DNA from: Asterella californica
Lineage: Eukaryota > Streptophyta > Marchantiopsida > Marchantiales > Aytoniaceae
Direction: 5' to 3'
Assembly: GCA_036924285.1 (NCBI GenBank)
Contig: JAYKYS010000004.1
Span: forward strand, 20,492,001-20,556,000
DNA: 64,000 bases
Part shown: piece by piece, positions 32,028 to 43,927 of the stretch
Numbering within the stretch: the stretch's first letter is position 1
How the letters are laid out: the number at the start of each line of letters is the position of its first letter
Position numbers and translations under genes: made by a program
Notes under the pieces: model-generated
Told to the model about the DNA's origin: nothing
Databases searched by the model: none
Seen by the model: the letters and a program-made list of their open reading frames with translations, nothing else

Positions 32028-33374
32028 TATTTTCGGGGAGTTCCCTTTTATTGTACGAGTGAAGAGAACAGACGGGGGCATACCTCTAGCTTTCCAGTGA
32101 AGATCCAGTCAAGAGATATAGAACTGATAGGGTAGATTTTAGTTTACCAGGGAAGAATGCAGGAGAGAGAAAATAGGTTCATTCTGTTGTTATCCTCACA
32201 AGGGATAAAGTTCCCCATTAAGGAAAGCTTTTCATCTATCGATTGTGTTCTCTCTCTGGACTCTCACGTTAGACTGTTGTTGAACACATGGAATCTTGTT
32301 TCGGTACTGCTTTGGTAACTGCATCTACTTGCATTATTTCGCTGGTGATTATTCGAGAGTTGGAGGACACCGTACCGTGCCAACAAAAGGTTGAATGCTC
32401 TCATATGTCTTCTTTCCCATGGGGTCCTTAGACGTCTTCTGTCTTTGTAATTTGATCCCTTCACGCTCTTTTATAATCATGGTGTAATTACGAAAACATT
32501 TACCTGGCTTGTTCAATGGGTACCGGTGCGGACAAGGAGCTGCACAGCCTGATGGCGACAGTCGACAGAGCGCAGGAGAATTCGAAAACTTTGCTCTAAG
32601 AGCTTTGGTACAGATTCCACAAGGGCTGGTGCTATTAGCGATTCTGTCCATGACCTTGACTTATGCTGTTGAAGCGTTCACTGGGGAAAGCGGGCCATAT
32701 CATAGCAGGGGTCATTTTATAATGTACAGATGGTGACGATTCCGGACGTGCATCGGAACAACGGGATGGTGAACGGATTCAGAACTTTATGGTGTTGAAT
32801 CGTGTTACTATGTTGAGCACCGATATGCGAATTATGCGAATTTCCAAGGATTTTTTATGGATCTCTCCCGTGCCAAGATCTCTCAATAAGATCACTACCT
32901 TCAAAGGCACAACTTGAGTTACATAGCCACAGATAAGGTCGATCGATGACAATTTAAAAGTTCAAGGGATTGATACGGTGAGATAAGAAAGTGTAGAGAA
33001 CAACTGGTACAGAAGGCAGGCACAGCACAGAATCACGGCAGACTGGCTGTCTGGCAAGCGTATAAAGTAAGTACCCATCCACTTCACTTACATGTTCTTT
33101 CCAAGTCCAATAGAAAATCAATCACGCAGTCTGGTATCTCCTCGACCTGTCAGCTAAGAAGAACAAATCCCTATCCATCCGTGTGGGAAGGAATTACCGA
33201 TTGTTGTTGGAGGGCTGGGACTATGCACAGAGGTTTTGCAGTAGAACGCTGTAGACTATACAGTTCTGAAGGATTCTCCAGTGCTGTGTACCTTCAAGTG
33301 CAATCGTTGGCAGAGCTCTCACTGGGTTTGCTCGATTTAGGTACGGTACTTGAAATGATGAATGAACTATTTCG
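32028..33374 (+). repeat. STP 3' flank, duplicated in unit C
   Basis: No gene supported. 32290-33360 matches 41370-42690 in the same order, including TTCTTTCCCATGGG and TTTTGCAGTMGAACGCTGTAG blocks. The 75-codon frame at 32509-32736 is not kept open in the other copy, which argues against a protein. Confidence 0.65.
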
Positions 33375-33660
33375 TGCACGTGGTGGTTTTGATCTGAGTG
33401 TATGTATCTGCAGTTGTGTGGTCTTGCAATTGGGGGCCTCTTGCTTAGCTGAAATCTTTCTTTTAGAGACGAGGTAAGCGGGGCAAGGCATAACCGTATC
33501 GATGAATTTGTTTTCCACGTTGTGATGATGACCTTATTCGTTATTTTCTTCTACAGGAAATGAAAGGTATTCCCATCGACGAGATCTAGAGTCAGGCACT
33601 TGGAGATCTAAACCGTTGCGTTCCGATCTGATTTTTGAGCAGAAAATGACAATCGGGACA
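33375..33660 (+). pseudogene. STP exon 3 remnant
   Basis: Contains GGFDLSVCIC, then EIFLLETR followed by a stop. Further on come a splice-like CAGGAAATGAAAGGTATTCCC (PETKGIP equivalent, missing the start) and LIFEQKMT, the equivalent of the STP tail. Middle parts are deleted. It is a second, decayed exon 3, 1.35 kb downstream of the intact one, so the array once had another gene copy here. Confidence 0.75.
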
Positions 33661-36600
33661 ATCACGTGCCTTCATCTCTAGGCTACACTGGAGAGCTCTA
33701 AACGCGCTGCATGGTTCTCCATTTGGCCGTCGACATGTCTGATATTTTCCAAAACTTTTCTTCTGTAACATGCAACAGCAACAGGTTGGTACGTACAATT
33801 TCGTTTACCAGTGAAGAGAACATCTCCGGGGGCAAATCTGCAGTTCTCTAGTGTAGAGGACTGGTAGAGTAGATTCTAGTTTATCAGCGGTGAAGAGAAT
33901 GTCAGACTATAAAATATTTACTCTCTTGTCAAGAGATCTTATCAGAGTTTCTCCCATAGAAAAATCGTGTTCTCTGATGGACTATATTTCATTCTGAAGC
34001 AAAAAATGTTCTCTCCGTTTTCTGTACTGTGAATTCTACAAAAGGCATTTCAGGGCAGCCAGCTTTTCAGAGTTCTGTCGTACGATTACACCTTTGTTCC
34101 ATGTAACACAGAACTCAGCTTTTCAGAGTTCTGTCGTTCGCTTACACCTTTGTTCTATGTAACACAAAACACCTTAGTTTCATGCCTGTGGATGTGATAC
34201 ACATGATTTCAAGTAATATCTTCTCATTTTGAAAGTTCAGATAAGAGTTCTTTGTTCTTACAGGAAGTAGAGTGGTATGTTCGTACCCGGAACGAAGTAC
34301 TGGGAATCGAACAGAGAAAATAACTGTAACTTTTTGATGTGGTCGGTCTGTCCTCGAAAAAATCTCCACGAAGCAAAAGGAATGTAACCTCGAAAACTCT
34401 AGAAAGTAAATCACAGACCATAGAAAACATTTTTCCTGATCGAAGACAACGCAGAAAAGGTGTTTTTCTTTTCTGCCGTGATAAAACATGACAACAAACT
34501 AATTAATAAGAACAAAGTAAGTAGATTCTGGTGGCCGCCTGGAGTACGTGCCTTCCTCTCTACGGTAACCACTGGTGAGCTCTTGACTTCCTGCCTGGTT
34601 CTCAACTCCGCCGTCGACAAGAGTCTTCCTTTTCGATCCATGTGGCGACAGCTGTCGGTCTCCGCCTTTCCGATCGATGTGTCATCCACCTGCCCTCTTT
34701 GACGGCCTTGCGTACGGCTTTCGACCTTCAGGAGTGGTGCCGGATCCTTGTGCCGATTTTCACGATTTTCTATTAGACCTGCATGCGTTCACATCGTGGC
34801 TTTGCCACCAGTTTCCCAAGTGCGGCTGGGCTTTGCCGTTGCAGTTTTTAAAGATTCTTTTCGTGCGGGAGTAATTTAGTGCCGGATCCGTCTGCATTCC
34901 CTGCCTGTGCCGCTTTTCAGAATCTTCTACTGAACTTGCGTTCATATCGTGGATTTGCCGCCAGTGAACTCTGCAGTTGTAGCTTCAGGAGTAATTTGCT
35001 GTCGCACCTGAAACGACTGGACTGCCAGTAGAAGATAACTTGAAGCTCGGACCACACAGAGGATTTCCTTTCGTTTTCTTTGATGTAAATTCGGTCAACC
35101 ACCGGTGCCCTTTACCTGCTGTGGAATTAGCCATGGAAAAAACACTAGAATACGATCAACATAAAGTTTAAAACGCTACTGAGCCGCTTACGAGGAACCT
35201 TACGATGTCGTAGTGAGATTACGTGAGTAAATTACGAACCGCAGCGGCTCTCTTCCTTCTAACTAAGTCGTTTCTAGTCGAATTGTGTATTGTGACCCTG
35301 CTGGTGTTTCGGACCTGCTCCTCCATGTCTCTTATGTTTCGGACTTCTTGCAGAGTATATCTCCGTTACTTTCATTACTTGCGCAGCTATGCACTTTTAG
35401 AAAAACTCTCCGTCTCCCGAAACTTCACGAAGAAACTTCACGAAGAATTTGAGGAATAACTCCCACTAGAATGAAGAAAAAGGTTTGCAGTTGGAAAGTA
35501 AATTCTGGAATACATAGAGTCTGACCATTTAGAAGGGAACTAAATTTTTGACTATGACCTCCATAATGACTTCTCGTTGCATGCAGACAGATTCAGAACA
35601 GTCACCTTCTCTAGTCCCTTTTTCTCTTTTCCTATAGCGTCTGGTTTATAATCGAGAGGTCAAAACCTGTACACATTCATTCCAATGAAATACAACAGCC
35701 ATGAGATGAAAGAAAACGGAAGACCGAGTCCTTCCATGATGAAGGAAAGGAGGATGACCAATTAGTAATCTCCAAGAGTCCAAGGCCAGATAAGTAGGGA
35801 ATCTCGTGATAAACAAGAGAGAAAGAGTGTCACGTTGCGCTCGAACTCCAAAGTCCTCCTCTTCCAGAAGCGTCGGGAGCTGACCCAACCCGAAAGACCA
35901 CCACCAACAAGTCGGGGGCTGACCAGCCCAAGAGACCATAGTGTCGACCACCAACGAGATAACACGCGACGCAATGAAGAGCCAACAGATGGAAAGACCC
36001 CATCCACCACCAACTAACTCTCACGGTCTAAAGTTGACACTCGAAGTAAACTGGAACCTGGAGACGAGCTTCCAAAGTTCCAACAAAAACTGCAACCTAG
36101 CTATTAGCTATGGGATCCAGTCCACTAGAAATGTCACCCACTATTACAAATGCGGAAGATACATTCTGAGAAGAAAAGCTTTGCTGTTTATGGATATCTC
36201 ACTTCCGTACATTCTATTCCACTTATGTAGTCAACTTAAGCTGTTTTCCACCTGCGAGGGAGATAACTCTCACTTATCTACATTACGATAGCAACCCGAG
36301 AGATCTCTGATCGTTCGTTTATTCATTTGTTCTCTTCTCAACGATGATGTGAAGTGTATTTGATTTCAGGAATTTCGTATAAGAAAACTCACCAGCCATT
36401 GCTTTCACAAACTTTTTGGCACTTTAGACCAACAAAGTTTTCTGGTGTTAATAGAATAGAATCAACTTAATATTCCTAAAGTATTGTATGTAACAGCAAG
36501 AGGATAAACACAAAGGTTCCGAGTCACACACGTTTTTTATGTAAATCTCGAAAGCTGATTCAATCCAGTATATATCAGTATATACTGACGTTAAGTGAAG

Positions 36601-39600
36601 ATGGTTGGTTGGTCCTAAAGTTATATATATCACCCTCCCAGGTCAGACAACGTCCATGCAAGCTACTTCAATTGAACTCCTGACAATCAGGATTTCATTT
36701 TCTTGAGGTGATTGAAATATATAATCTTATTTTACTCCATTACTTGATTAGATTATTCTCTTACACACAACGGTTTATAAATCTCCCAAGCAGGGGAAAT
36801 TTTATATAGGACAGAAGTTAGAAGTACTGCTCCCAGTAGGATGGTAAAAGGAGTCTTCATTTAGACGAGCTCGAGCCTCGAAAGATCTGCTTTGGCACTT
36901 TCAGTTCTCTCACGCTCTTGACTTCTCATTCAAGTTTATATCGTCTTCCCAAACTTACGTATGTCGAGACGACTCATGTCCACTTCATGACAAGACGAAA
37001 CAATTCTCTTTTATTTAGATTTTGACAAGCGAGAACCGATCAGCAAAAACAAGCTTGCTAACAAATGTAACAGAGTCAATGCAAACCATGTACTTTATAG
37101 CACACAAGCATGAAACTTTTCTCTATACGTTGCGAGGATCACCAAATTTCTAGCCGAAGATAAAAGAAACAGTGAAGCTAATCTAGTCAAAAACTCTAGA
37201 GTTATTTGCACCAAGAAGAAACCGGTTTCCCCGGGAAAAAGTTAGAAAGATTTTGTTTTAACATGAAAATGAGTGGAAAAAGTTTAGAAAATAAGTGGAA
37301 GTTGCATGATTAAACTCCTACAGTCCGGCCGGCCGTTTGCAGCAATTACCGGAAATTTCCCTCGGCATTTTCTGTTAATTAATCGCCTTTTGTGAAAGTA
37401 TTCTCCATAAATGTAAAGTATAAAGCAGGTTTGTTGGGCACCACATATAAAATGGAAGAGTTCTTCCTGTACTCTTGAGACACAGCAAAGTATGTTACGA
37501 TAACAAAGTGGAAGTAGTGGCTCTGTATTAGACTTTTGTCTTCTAATAGTTTTCATGTAATAGTATAGTATTCCCTTTTTCACCTGCAACACTAATTATC
37601 ACTTGGGAACATCTCTAACATTCTGCGATTCTGGTGAACTTCTTTGAGTTGTAATTTTAGCATGTCAGAAAGTGCTGAAATCGTATATTGGCACCGTCTT
37701 TGCATGTTCTGGAAAGTTCTTGGAATGTATTAATATTCATTCATTATTATCTAACTTTCTTAAATAAATTGATATCTGTTTAGCACTAACTTCTCGCACT
37801 TATAGTTTCAAAATGTCGTGTTCGTGCACTTGCTTTATGGGTTATGTCCCGTCTGGTCTCAACTCTCCTTCTGGTTCTCATTTAATAGTTATAGAAAAAT
37901 ATAATTTCTATATAGAATTTTTATAGAATTTTTATAACCAAAAATGAATAAAAGTTACTCGAGCATACATACAACCTCCTCATAATTCCTTCTATAAGGG
38001 ACAGGACACACTGTATCATGAAAAAGGAAATTAACACAGAAAACAGCTTCTGAGAATTTTCATCCTATCCTGCTCCATGTCCTCAGCAATGAGCAGTAGT
38101 GATGCATATTCATCCTTTCCAAGCATGCTCATCAGTTTATAACCTAACATTTCTTCATAGAGAGGTCAAGTAATATTTTAATGTCCATAATAATTAATGT
38201 CTATTTGGTCACTAGATCTCGCACTGTAGTTTCAGAAGCGTGTGTATTAGCTTGCCTTAGCATTTTACATTTAATAAGGAAAAGATTTTTCTAGTCTAGA
38301 ATGTAGTGGCAAAGACTAAGTCTGACTTCTGGCACAATAACGTCGCCCCCTCTCTGTTCATGTCATGACCAGAGTTAATATCCATCTTATCGAAACTCCA
38401 AGAAGCATGCATATTTTTGTAAAAGAAGTTCTCCAGAAGAACATGAATCAAGTTCATTATCAAAAACCAGTCTATCGCATATTCACATTCATCTTAACCC
38501 TTCCAATATAATTTCAAGTATGTATTTTGACAACTATATCACTTCACATGAAAGTAAGTTGTAAGAATGAATACTATAAATCTTAGTTAAGAAGGCAATA
38601 TGTGTATTATGTTGGATTGTGCGTATTCCTCCTCGACATTTGGTACCTAGTCACTCTACAATATATTCTATTGGGGCAATGGAGCATATATCCTGACTAG
38701 GTAAACTTAAAAGATAGAATTAAAAGTATTTGGTTGGGGATCAACACCTCGTCTATACTCCACAACACCAAAAGAAAAAAGAGAACCTTTTTCCGATTAT
38801 CGGCCCCACTTCTTTGGGCCGTACCAGAAAAAGTAATAATATACATTCGTAAGTCACAGTAAGTTCGTAACTTATTGACATAAAATAAAACTAATTTCCA
38901 ATGCACGAACAAAAAGATATGGAGATGTACTTAAATTCAAGTGTAAAATTCAGAAAATGACAAAGGTCCCCTTTCATCTACTCCTTGGTCTAGTTTCCTA
39001 ACTTGTGCAAAAGTGAAGTGTGCAACAAGATATATCTTGTTTGATGGTAGAGAAATGGACAGCTTGGACCCACGCAATGAAAGATAGTGATATTATTAGC
39101 CCAAAGGGACGCAAGGTCAAGGTTGTTGCAACCATTGTGAACCACCTCGTGAGTAATACCCATTTAACAGCTCTTTCGTTAGCTATACTTGTGAAGGCAT
39201 GGATTCTCTAGGCAATTAGCTGTATAGATCCAAAAATCGCAAACGAGTAGGGAAAAGTTGATTTCATGTTCACTCTAGATAGACTTCCTGAGTCATAAAA
39301 TAAAGAGAAGGAACAGAAGTCTCTTTCTTACTCGAATTTAAAAGCAAGGATTTGTTTCTGGATTGGGTGCAAACTATATCAGTGTAATTACTTTCAATGC
39401 CAAACTGAAAGGATTCTTTGCTAGTAAATATGCACTATCCATAAGAGAAACCATTATTGAAACAAAGAATGCATGCTTTTTTTGCTCTAAGCTATTTATT
39501 TCTATGTGTACTGAAAAGTCTTGTCTCATGTTACTCTGTTCGTTTCAAAATGCTAATCCAATAGGTGGTTTCAGCACAAGAGGACAGCGAAACAAACCTC

Positions 39601-42600
39601 TAGTTCAAACAAAACGAAACAAAAAGCAATATATCTCTACTTCTAACTGAAACTGCACCGATTGTAATACAAAACACAAACATAGTAATCAGCTCAAAAA
39701 GATCCTTTACACAATCAGATCCAGCTGAAAAAGAGTGATGTTGATTTTTCAGCCAAGATACTATAAAATTCCATTTTTGTTTTCACATGATGTCTAAGCG
39801 ACTCACGTGGGACCTATCACTAACTTAAGGCCCATCTTCTCGAAGCAGGATCACCTATTGGTGCAGTAGAAGTGTTTGAGCTGAGTGCGGTTTCCAAAGC
39901 TTCTCTTCGTGTGCTTCCAGGAAGGTTGTACTCTGAGTCCAGATCTAGGCACTTTGTAATATAGAAATTGAGGTTCACCTGGGGTAACTAATGCTGCTAT
40001 CTAAACCCATATCTGAAGCTAATCAAGGTGCGCATTTAACTCACCCAGAGTGTAATAAGTGAATATGCTTTATTCTCAAGGGAAGAGAAAATTATTATAG
40101 TCACTTGGAGCTTACGAATGCAGATTCCCCACTAAAGGGAACATTGAGAGATTTAGTTGACTGCGAATCTCCATATCACAACACATAGAAGGATAATCTA
40201 CATATGTCATAAAATTAATATATAACTTGTGGAAAAAGATCTCTAAACTATAGAAGGTGAAAATTACTGTTTCTTTTCTCGGGTTTAATCTCTTTCCTTT
40301 TCTCTTGAAAAGGTCAGGAAGGCGCTGCACACGCAATGGAACTGAAAAGTGATGTATCTAATTCACGGACTGATACAAAACAAAGGAAACAGAAAAGAAA
40401 CTACTAGAGCAGAGTGTATTAAATACATATACAGATTTCATATGATTCACTTATCTAGAACCTTACGGAATAGTAAAAGAAATACGGACCTTCATTTAGG
40501 AAAGTGGAAACATGTCCGACTTCTCTTGGTTTCGTCTCCTTTCTTTCCTCTGCAAATCAAAGATAAATTATGTAAATGCATAGCAGCAACAACCGAACTC
40601 GAACTTACACATCTTCTTAAATTGTCGATTGTTTTCGCCTCAAGGAGTAGTAGAATTTGAGGTTCTTTTGCTTTCTCGGCTGTGTTAAAAATATGGTTTA
40701 CCTTGAACGCAGCTTACGAAGTGAACGCGGAAGAATCATCTGTATAACAACCTGTGGAAGACGTCCAAGGAGCTGCCAGATATGTATAAGCCCAGCGCAC
40801 AAGATTCAGAACAAGTGCCTTCTGTAATACTCAGTTCTCTTCTACTATAATCGAGAGATAAAAAGTTGTACACACGAATCAATGTGAAGTACAACAGCCA
40901 TCAGAAGAAAGAGCAGACCAAGTCCCTGCGCAAGGAACGAAAAGAAGGGATGACCTTGGAATCAGGCTCCAAGGCCGGAATGACTCCCGGCCAGATAAGT
41001 AGGGATAAATAACAAAAAGGAAGAAAGGCCAAGAGAAGAGACTCCTGTGCCTGCTGGAAGTCAAAAGTCCTCGTCTTCGACAAGCGTCGGAAGGCTGACA
41101 TATCCAAAGATACCACCACTAACGTTGACAACCGGAGACTTGAAACAAGTAAAATGGACCTGGAGAAGAGCTTGCAACAAGCCTATCCAATGCACGAGTA
41201 ACGACAACCAACAACCAAGTGCTGAAGATACAAAACTGACAAGAAAGATCTGCTGTCCTACGGATGTCTGCTCAGTGGTGCATGCAGACGTAACTGCTTT
41301 CCACCTGTTAAGGAGATAACTTTCCAGCCATTGCTAGTGCAGAACCTGCAGATGACTGCGGTGCACATGGTGGCCTGTTTCTGGATTGCTTTTCTCACTG
41401 CGTCAAATGGCGTTATTCGCTGGTTGGAGACGACACCATATGTAGGAAGGGGGTGCCTGCATCTTCCTTCTTTCCCATGGGATCCTTAGAGGCTTAGACA
41501 TCTCCTGTCTGTATAAGGTCTTACAATTTGATCCTCACGGTTTTCTATGAGGGTTAAGTTCCGAAACACTGACCTGGTCTGAAGCTTCTCCATTGGTGAT
41601 GACAAGGTGAGCTGCACAGCCAAATGGCCACAGACAGGGCAGGAGAAAAGGTTGCTTGACCAGTTTTAGTAGAGATTGCATGTGATAGTCAGTCCTGCAC
41701 ACGGCCTCGTGCTATTCTCCACGACCTTGCTTGTCCTGTTGAAGTGTATTCTCAGCCCAGTCTGCTTTTTATTGGCGAGAAGCGGCCCATGCCGTCCCAG
41801 GAGGCCATCTTTCAATATAGAGAGCCTTTCGCTCTGACGGTGGACGATTCAGAAAGCCTAGGGCATCTGGAACGATGGGTCCATGCAGATATCTGCTTTC
41901 TAGAGCTTGATGATCTCAGATTGTGAGAAATAAGACTAGAAACGAACAGAACATACAGATGAAAGAGTTATGCTTTCACTCCGTAGTTTTTGCTGCATGT
42001 CCATTGTACTTCTAATGACATCGTCACCCGCTAACGATATTACTTGCAGCTTATTAGTGTTGAGTCACGTACATATGTTGAGCACCGATATGGAATGACG
42101 GCAGTAAGATCACAACTTTCAAGACGCACAGCTTGAGTTACACAGCGACAAATGGTTCGACGACAGTTAAGAATTCGATGGATTGGTACTGTGAGATAAA
42201 TGGTCAAGAGAACAACTGGTACCATGCACAACACACAACAGAATCGCGTCAGAATAGTCAGCCATCAATCAGACTGGCATTTGGCTGTCTGACAAGCGTA
42301 AAGTAAGCAAACCCGTCCACTTCGCGTACATGAATTCTCTCGCGGTACAATAGAAAGGCTTCCAAACAGTCTGGTCTTCAGTAGTAATTTACACTTCAGA
42401 AGTACACTTGTCAAGAGTCTCGGAGTATGGAGGTATAAGCCGATAATCTGTTGCTAAAGGATGATAAAATAATAAACTGCAATCTCTGCTCTAAGCTAAG
42501 CAGAACAACTCCCTATCAATCCAGAATGGAAGAAACTAACGACTGTTGTTGGAAGGCTGGGACCATGCACAGAGGTTTTGCAGTCGAACGCTGTAGATTA

Positions 42601-42700
42601 CACCGTTATGAAGTAATCTCCAGTGTTGTATCCTAAAGTGCAATCATGAGCAGAGTTCTCACTGGGTTTGCTCCAGGTACGGTACTCCAATTATGAATAA
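33661..42700 (+). repeat. STP-locus duplication unit C, STP body lost
   Basis: Non-coding sequence with many matches to units A and B. 34740-35400 resembles 6855-7230; 36430-38760 resembles 7750-8720 and 11150-13100; 38765-39140 resembles 29386-29640; 41370-42690 resembles 32290-33360. In addition 35640-35890 and 40850-41090 are copies of each other. Between 39200 and 40850, where the transporter exons would be expected, I find none. No other gene is supported; the many short frames are not conserved between copies. Confidence 0.65.
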
Positions 42701-42865
42701 ACTTATGACGAGTAACCTCTTCGACTGCTTCAGGATTAGAAACCGACGAGCTTCAGAGGACAGATGCAGTTCATCGTGGCCTTTCTAAACTTACAAGGAC
42801 GCCCGGTATTATTGAATGAAAGAAACAGAAGACGGGAATGAAGATGAAACCGAACGACAACAAAT

Positions 42866-43927
42866 TCAATTGTTGTGTAAAGGTCGTTGTAGTTGAAGGA
42901 TCTGGGTGTGCAGGTCTCTGACCGAGTGAAAGCATTGCATGACGTGATGCTTCAGTTGCAAGAGTAGTGAAGAGAAATGGGTTTCTTCACTTCTCACGGC
43001 TTCTACAATAGCTTGAATGCAGCCAACCTCGGATAGCTCGTCTTCTATTTCCCCTTTCTGTCCCTTGGCCTTGTTCCTCAGCACTCGTATGAGCAGGTCA
43101 AGCATAGGAGTAGGAAACGAAAATTCTATCGACAAAGCTTTGTCGAGGCAGAGGACTTCGTCCAGTGACTTCTCGTCCGTGATCGGCTGGACCGGTTGCA
43201 ATTGATAACAAGCTTGAGTACAAGACAAACCCCGCAAGAATTTAACCATGATTGAGCCTCCGAATCCTTCCTTCAACTTGTGCTCATCGAGCCTCCTTTC
43301 CTCTACAGAGATCTTGTCCAACAGCAGGCTATACCCGGTCCAAGCTGTGTCAAAGGCCCACGAGAAGTCTTCCTTGCAAGTCTTTGTGTCTGCCTTGTGC
43401 TTCCTTAATACTCGTAGCACGTGCTTGACCTCGTGAGATGTTGGGGGCTCAGGTGCCGACAGTAGCTGCATAACCATGCTCATGGTACGATCGTTGCCAG
43501 CCTCCACCCTTTTGATACTGTTGCCCAACCACTTGTAAAACTTGAGAGTGTTCAAACTGTAGAAGAGCTGTGCACTCATGTAGCCTTTGAGAGCTTTCTG
43601 CGACAGCCATCCGGAGTTCTTTTTATGAATCCTTAGCAGAGAACTGAGCACTTGCTTGTCCTTCTCCTGCAGAAGTGTGGTCACCGACATCCATTGAGCA
43701 AAATTTTTCGAGGCGGAGTGTATGGATTTCGTCAACCTGTTGAGCAGAATCTCGTTGAGTTCGTAACTAGAAGAGCTGCTGGCGCTGACATACTCCTCGT
43801 CCACGGTCCCCAAGCTGCTAAAGTGATCATATTCATAATGGTGTCGTTGCTGCTGCTGCGAGCTCACGTATTTTTTCTGCATTTTTCTTTCCCAAGCAGC
43901 GACGTGTGAATCCGAGTCATGCCACAT
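42866..43927 (-). CDS. Uncharacterised 353-residue protein
   Basis: A single open minus-strand frame of 354 codons. It starts at ATG 43927, with an in-frame TAA directly before it, so the start is firm unless a 5' exon exists. I do not recognise the family. The N-terminus (1-60) is Gln/His- and Ser-rich (SSQQQQRHH, SASSSSSYE). From about residue 57 on it looks alpha-helical and charged, with ILLNRLTKSIHSASKNFAQW, DKQVLSSLLRIHKKNSGW, a Pro break (SAPEPPTSHEVKHVLRVLRK) and a Leu-rich helical end. No signal peptide, membrane segment, zinc motif or catalytic motif is seen, so it is probably a soluble cytosolic or nuclear protein. It has no link to transposon families and its codon pattern looks coding, so I take it as a host gene. 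Its 3' end lies next to the right edge of STP unit C. Confidence 0.7.
   Translation of the reverse strand: MWHDSDSHVAAWERKMQKKYVSSQQQQRHHYEYDHFSSLGTVDEEYVSASSSSSYELNEILLNRLTKSIHSASKNFAQWMSVTTLLQEKDKQVLSSLLRIHKKNSGWLSQKALKGYMSAQLFYSLNTLKFYKWLGNSIKRVEAGNDRTMSMVMQLLSAPEPPTSHEVKHVLRVLRKHKADTKTCKEDFSWAFDTAWTGYSLLLDKISVEERRLDEHKLKEGFGGSIMVKFLRGLSCTQACYQLQPVQPITDEKSLDEVLCLDKALSIEFSFPTPMLDLLIRVLRNKAKGQKGEIEDELSEVGCIQAIVEAVRSEETHFSSLLLQLKHHVMQCFHSVRDLHTQILQLQRPLHNN

Noticed and set aside
32509..32736. 75-codon frame downstream of STP with a hydrophobic stretch
   Set aside because: The matching region in unit C (about 41590-41760) is not open, so it is not conserved as protein.
35646..36013. Overlapping minus-strand frames with Trp/Gly-rich text
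   Set aside because: Not kept in the duplicate at 40850-41130, and several frames overlap each other.
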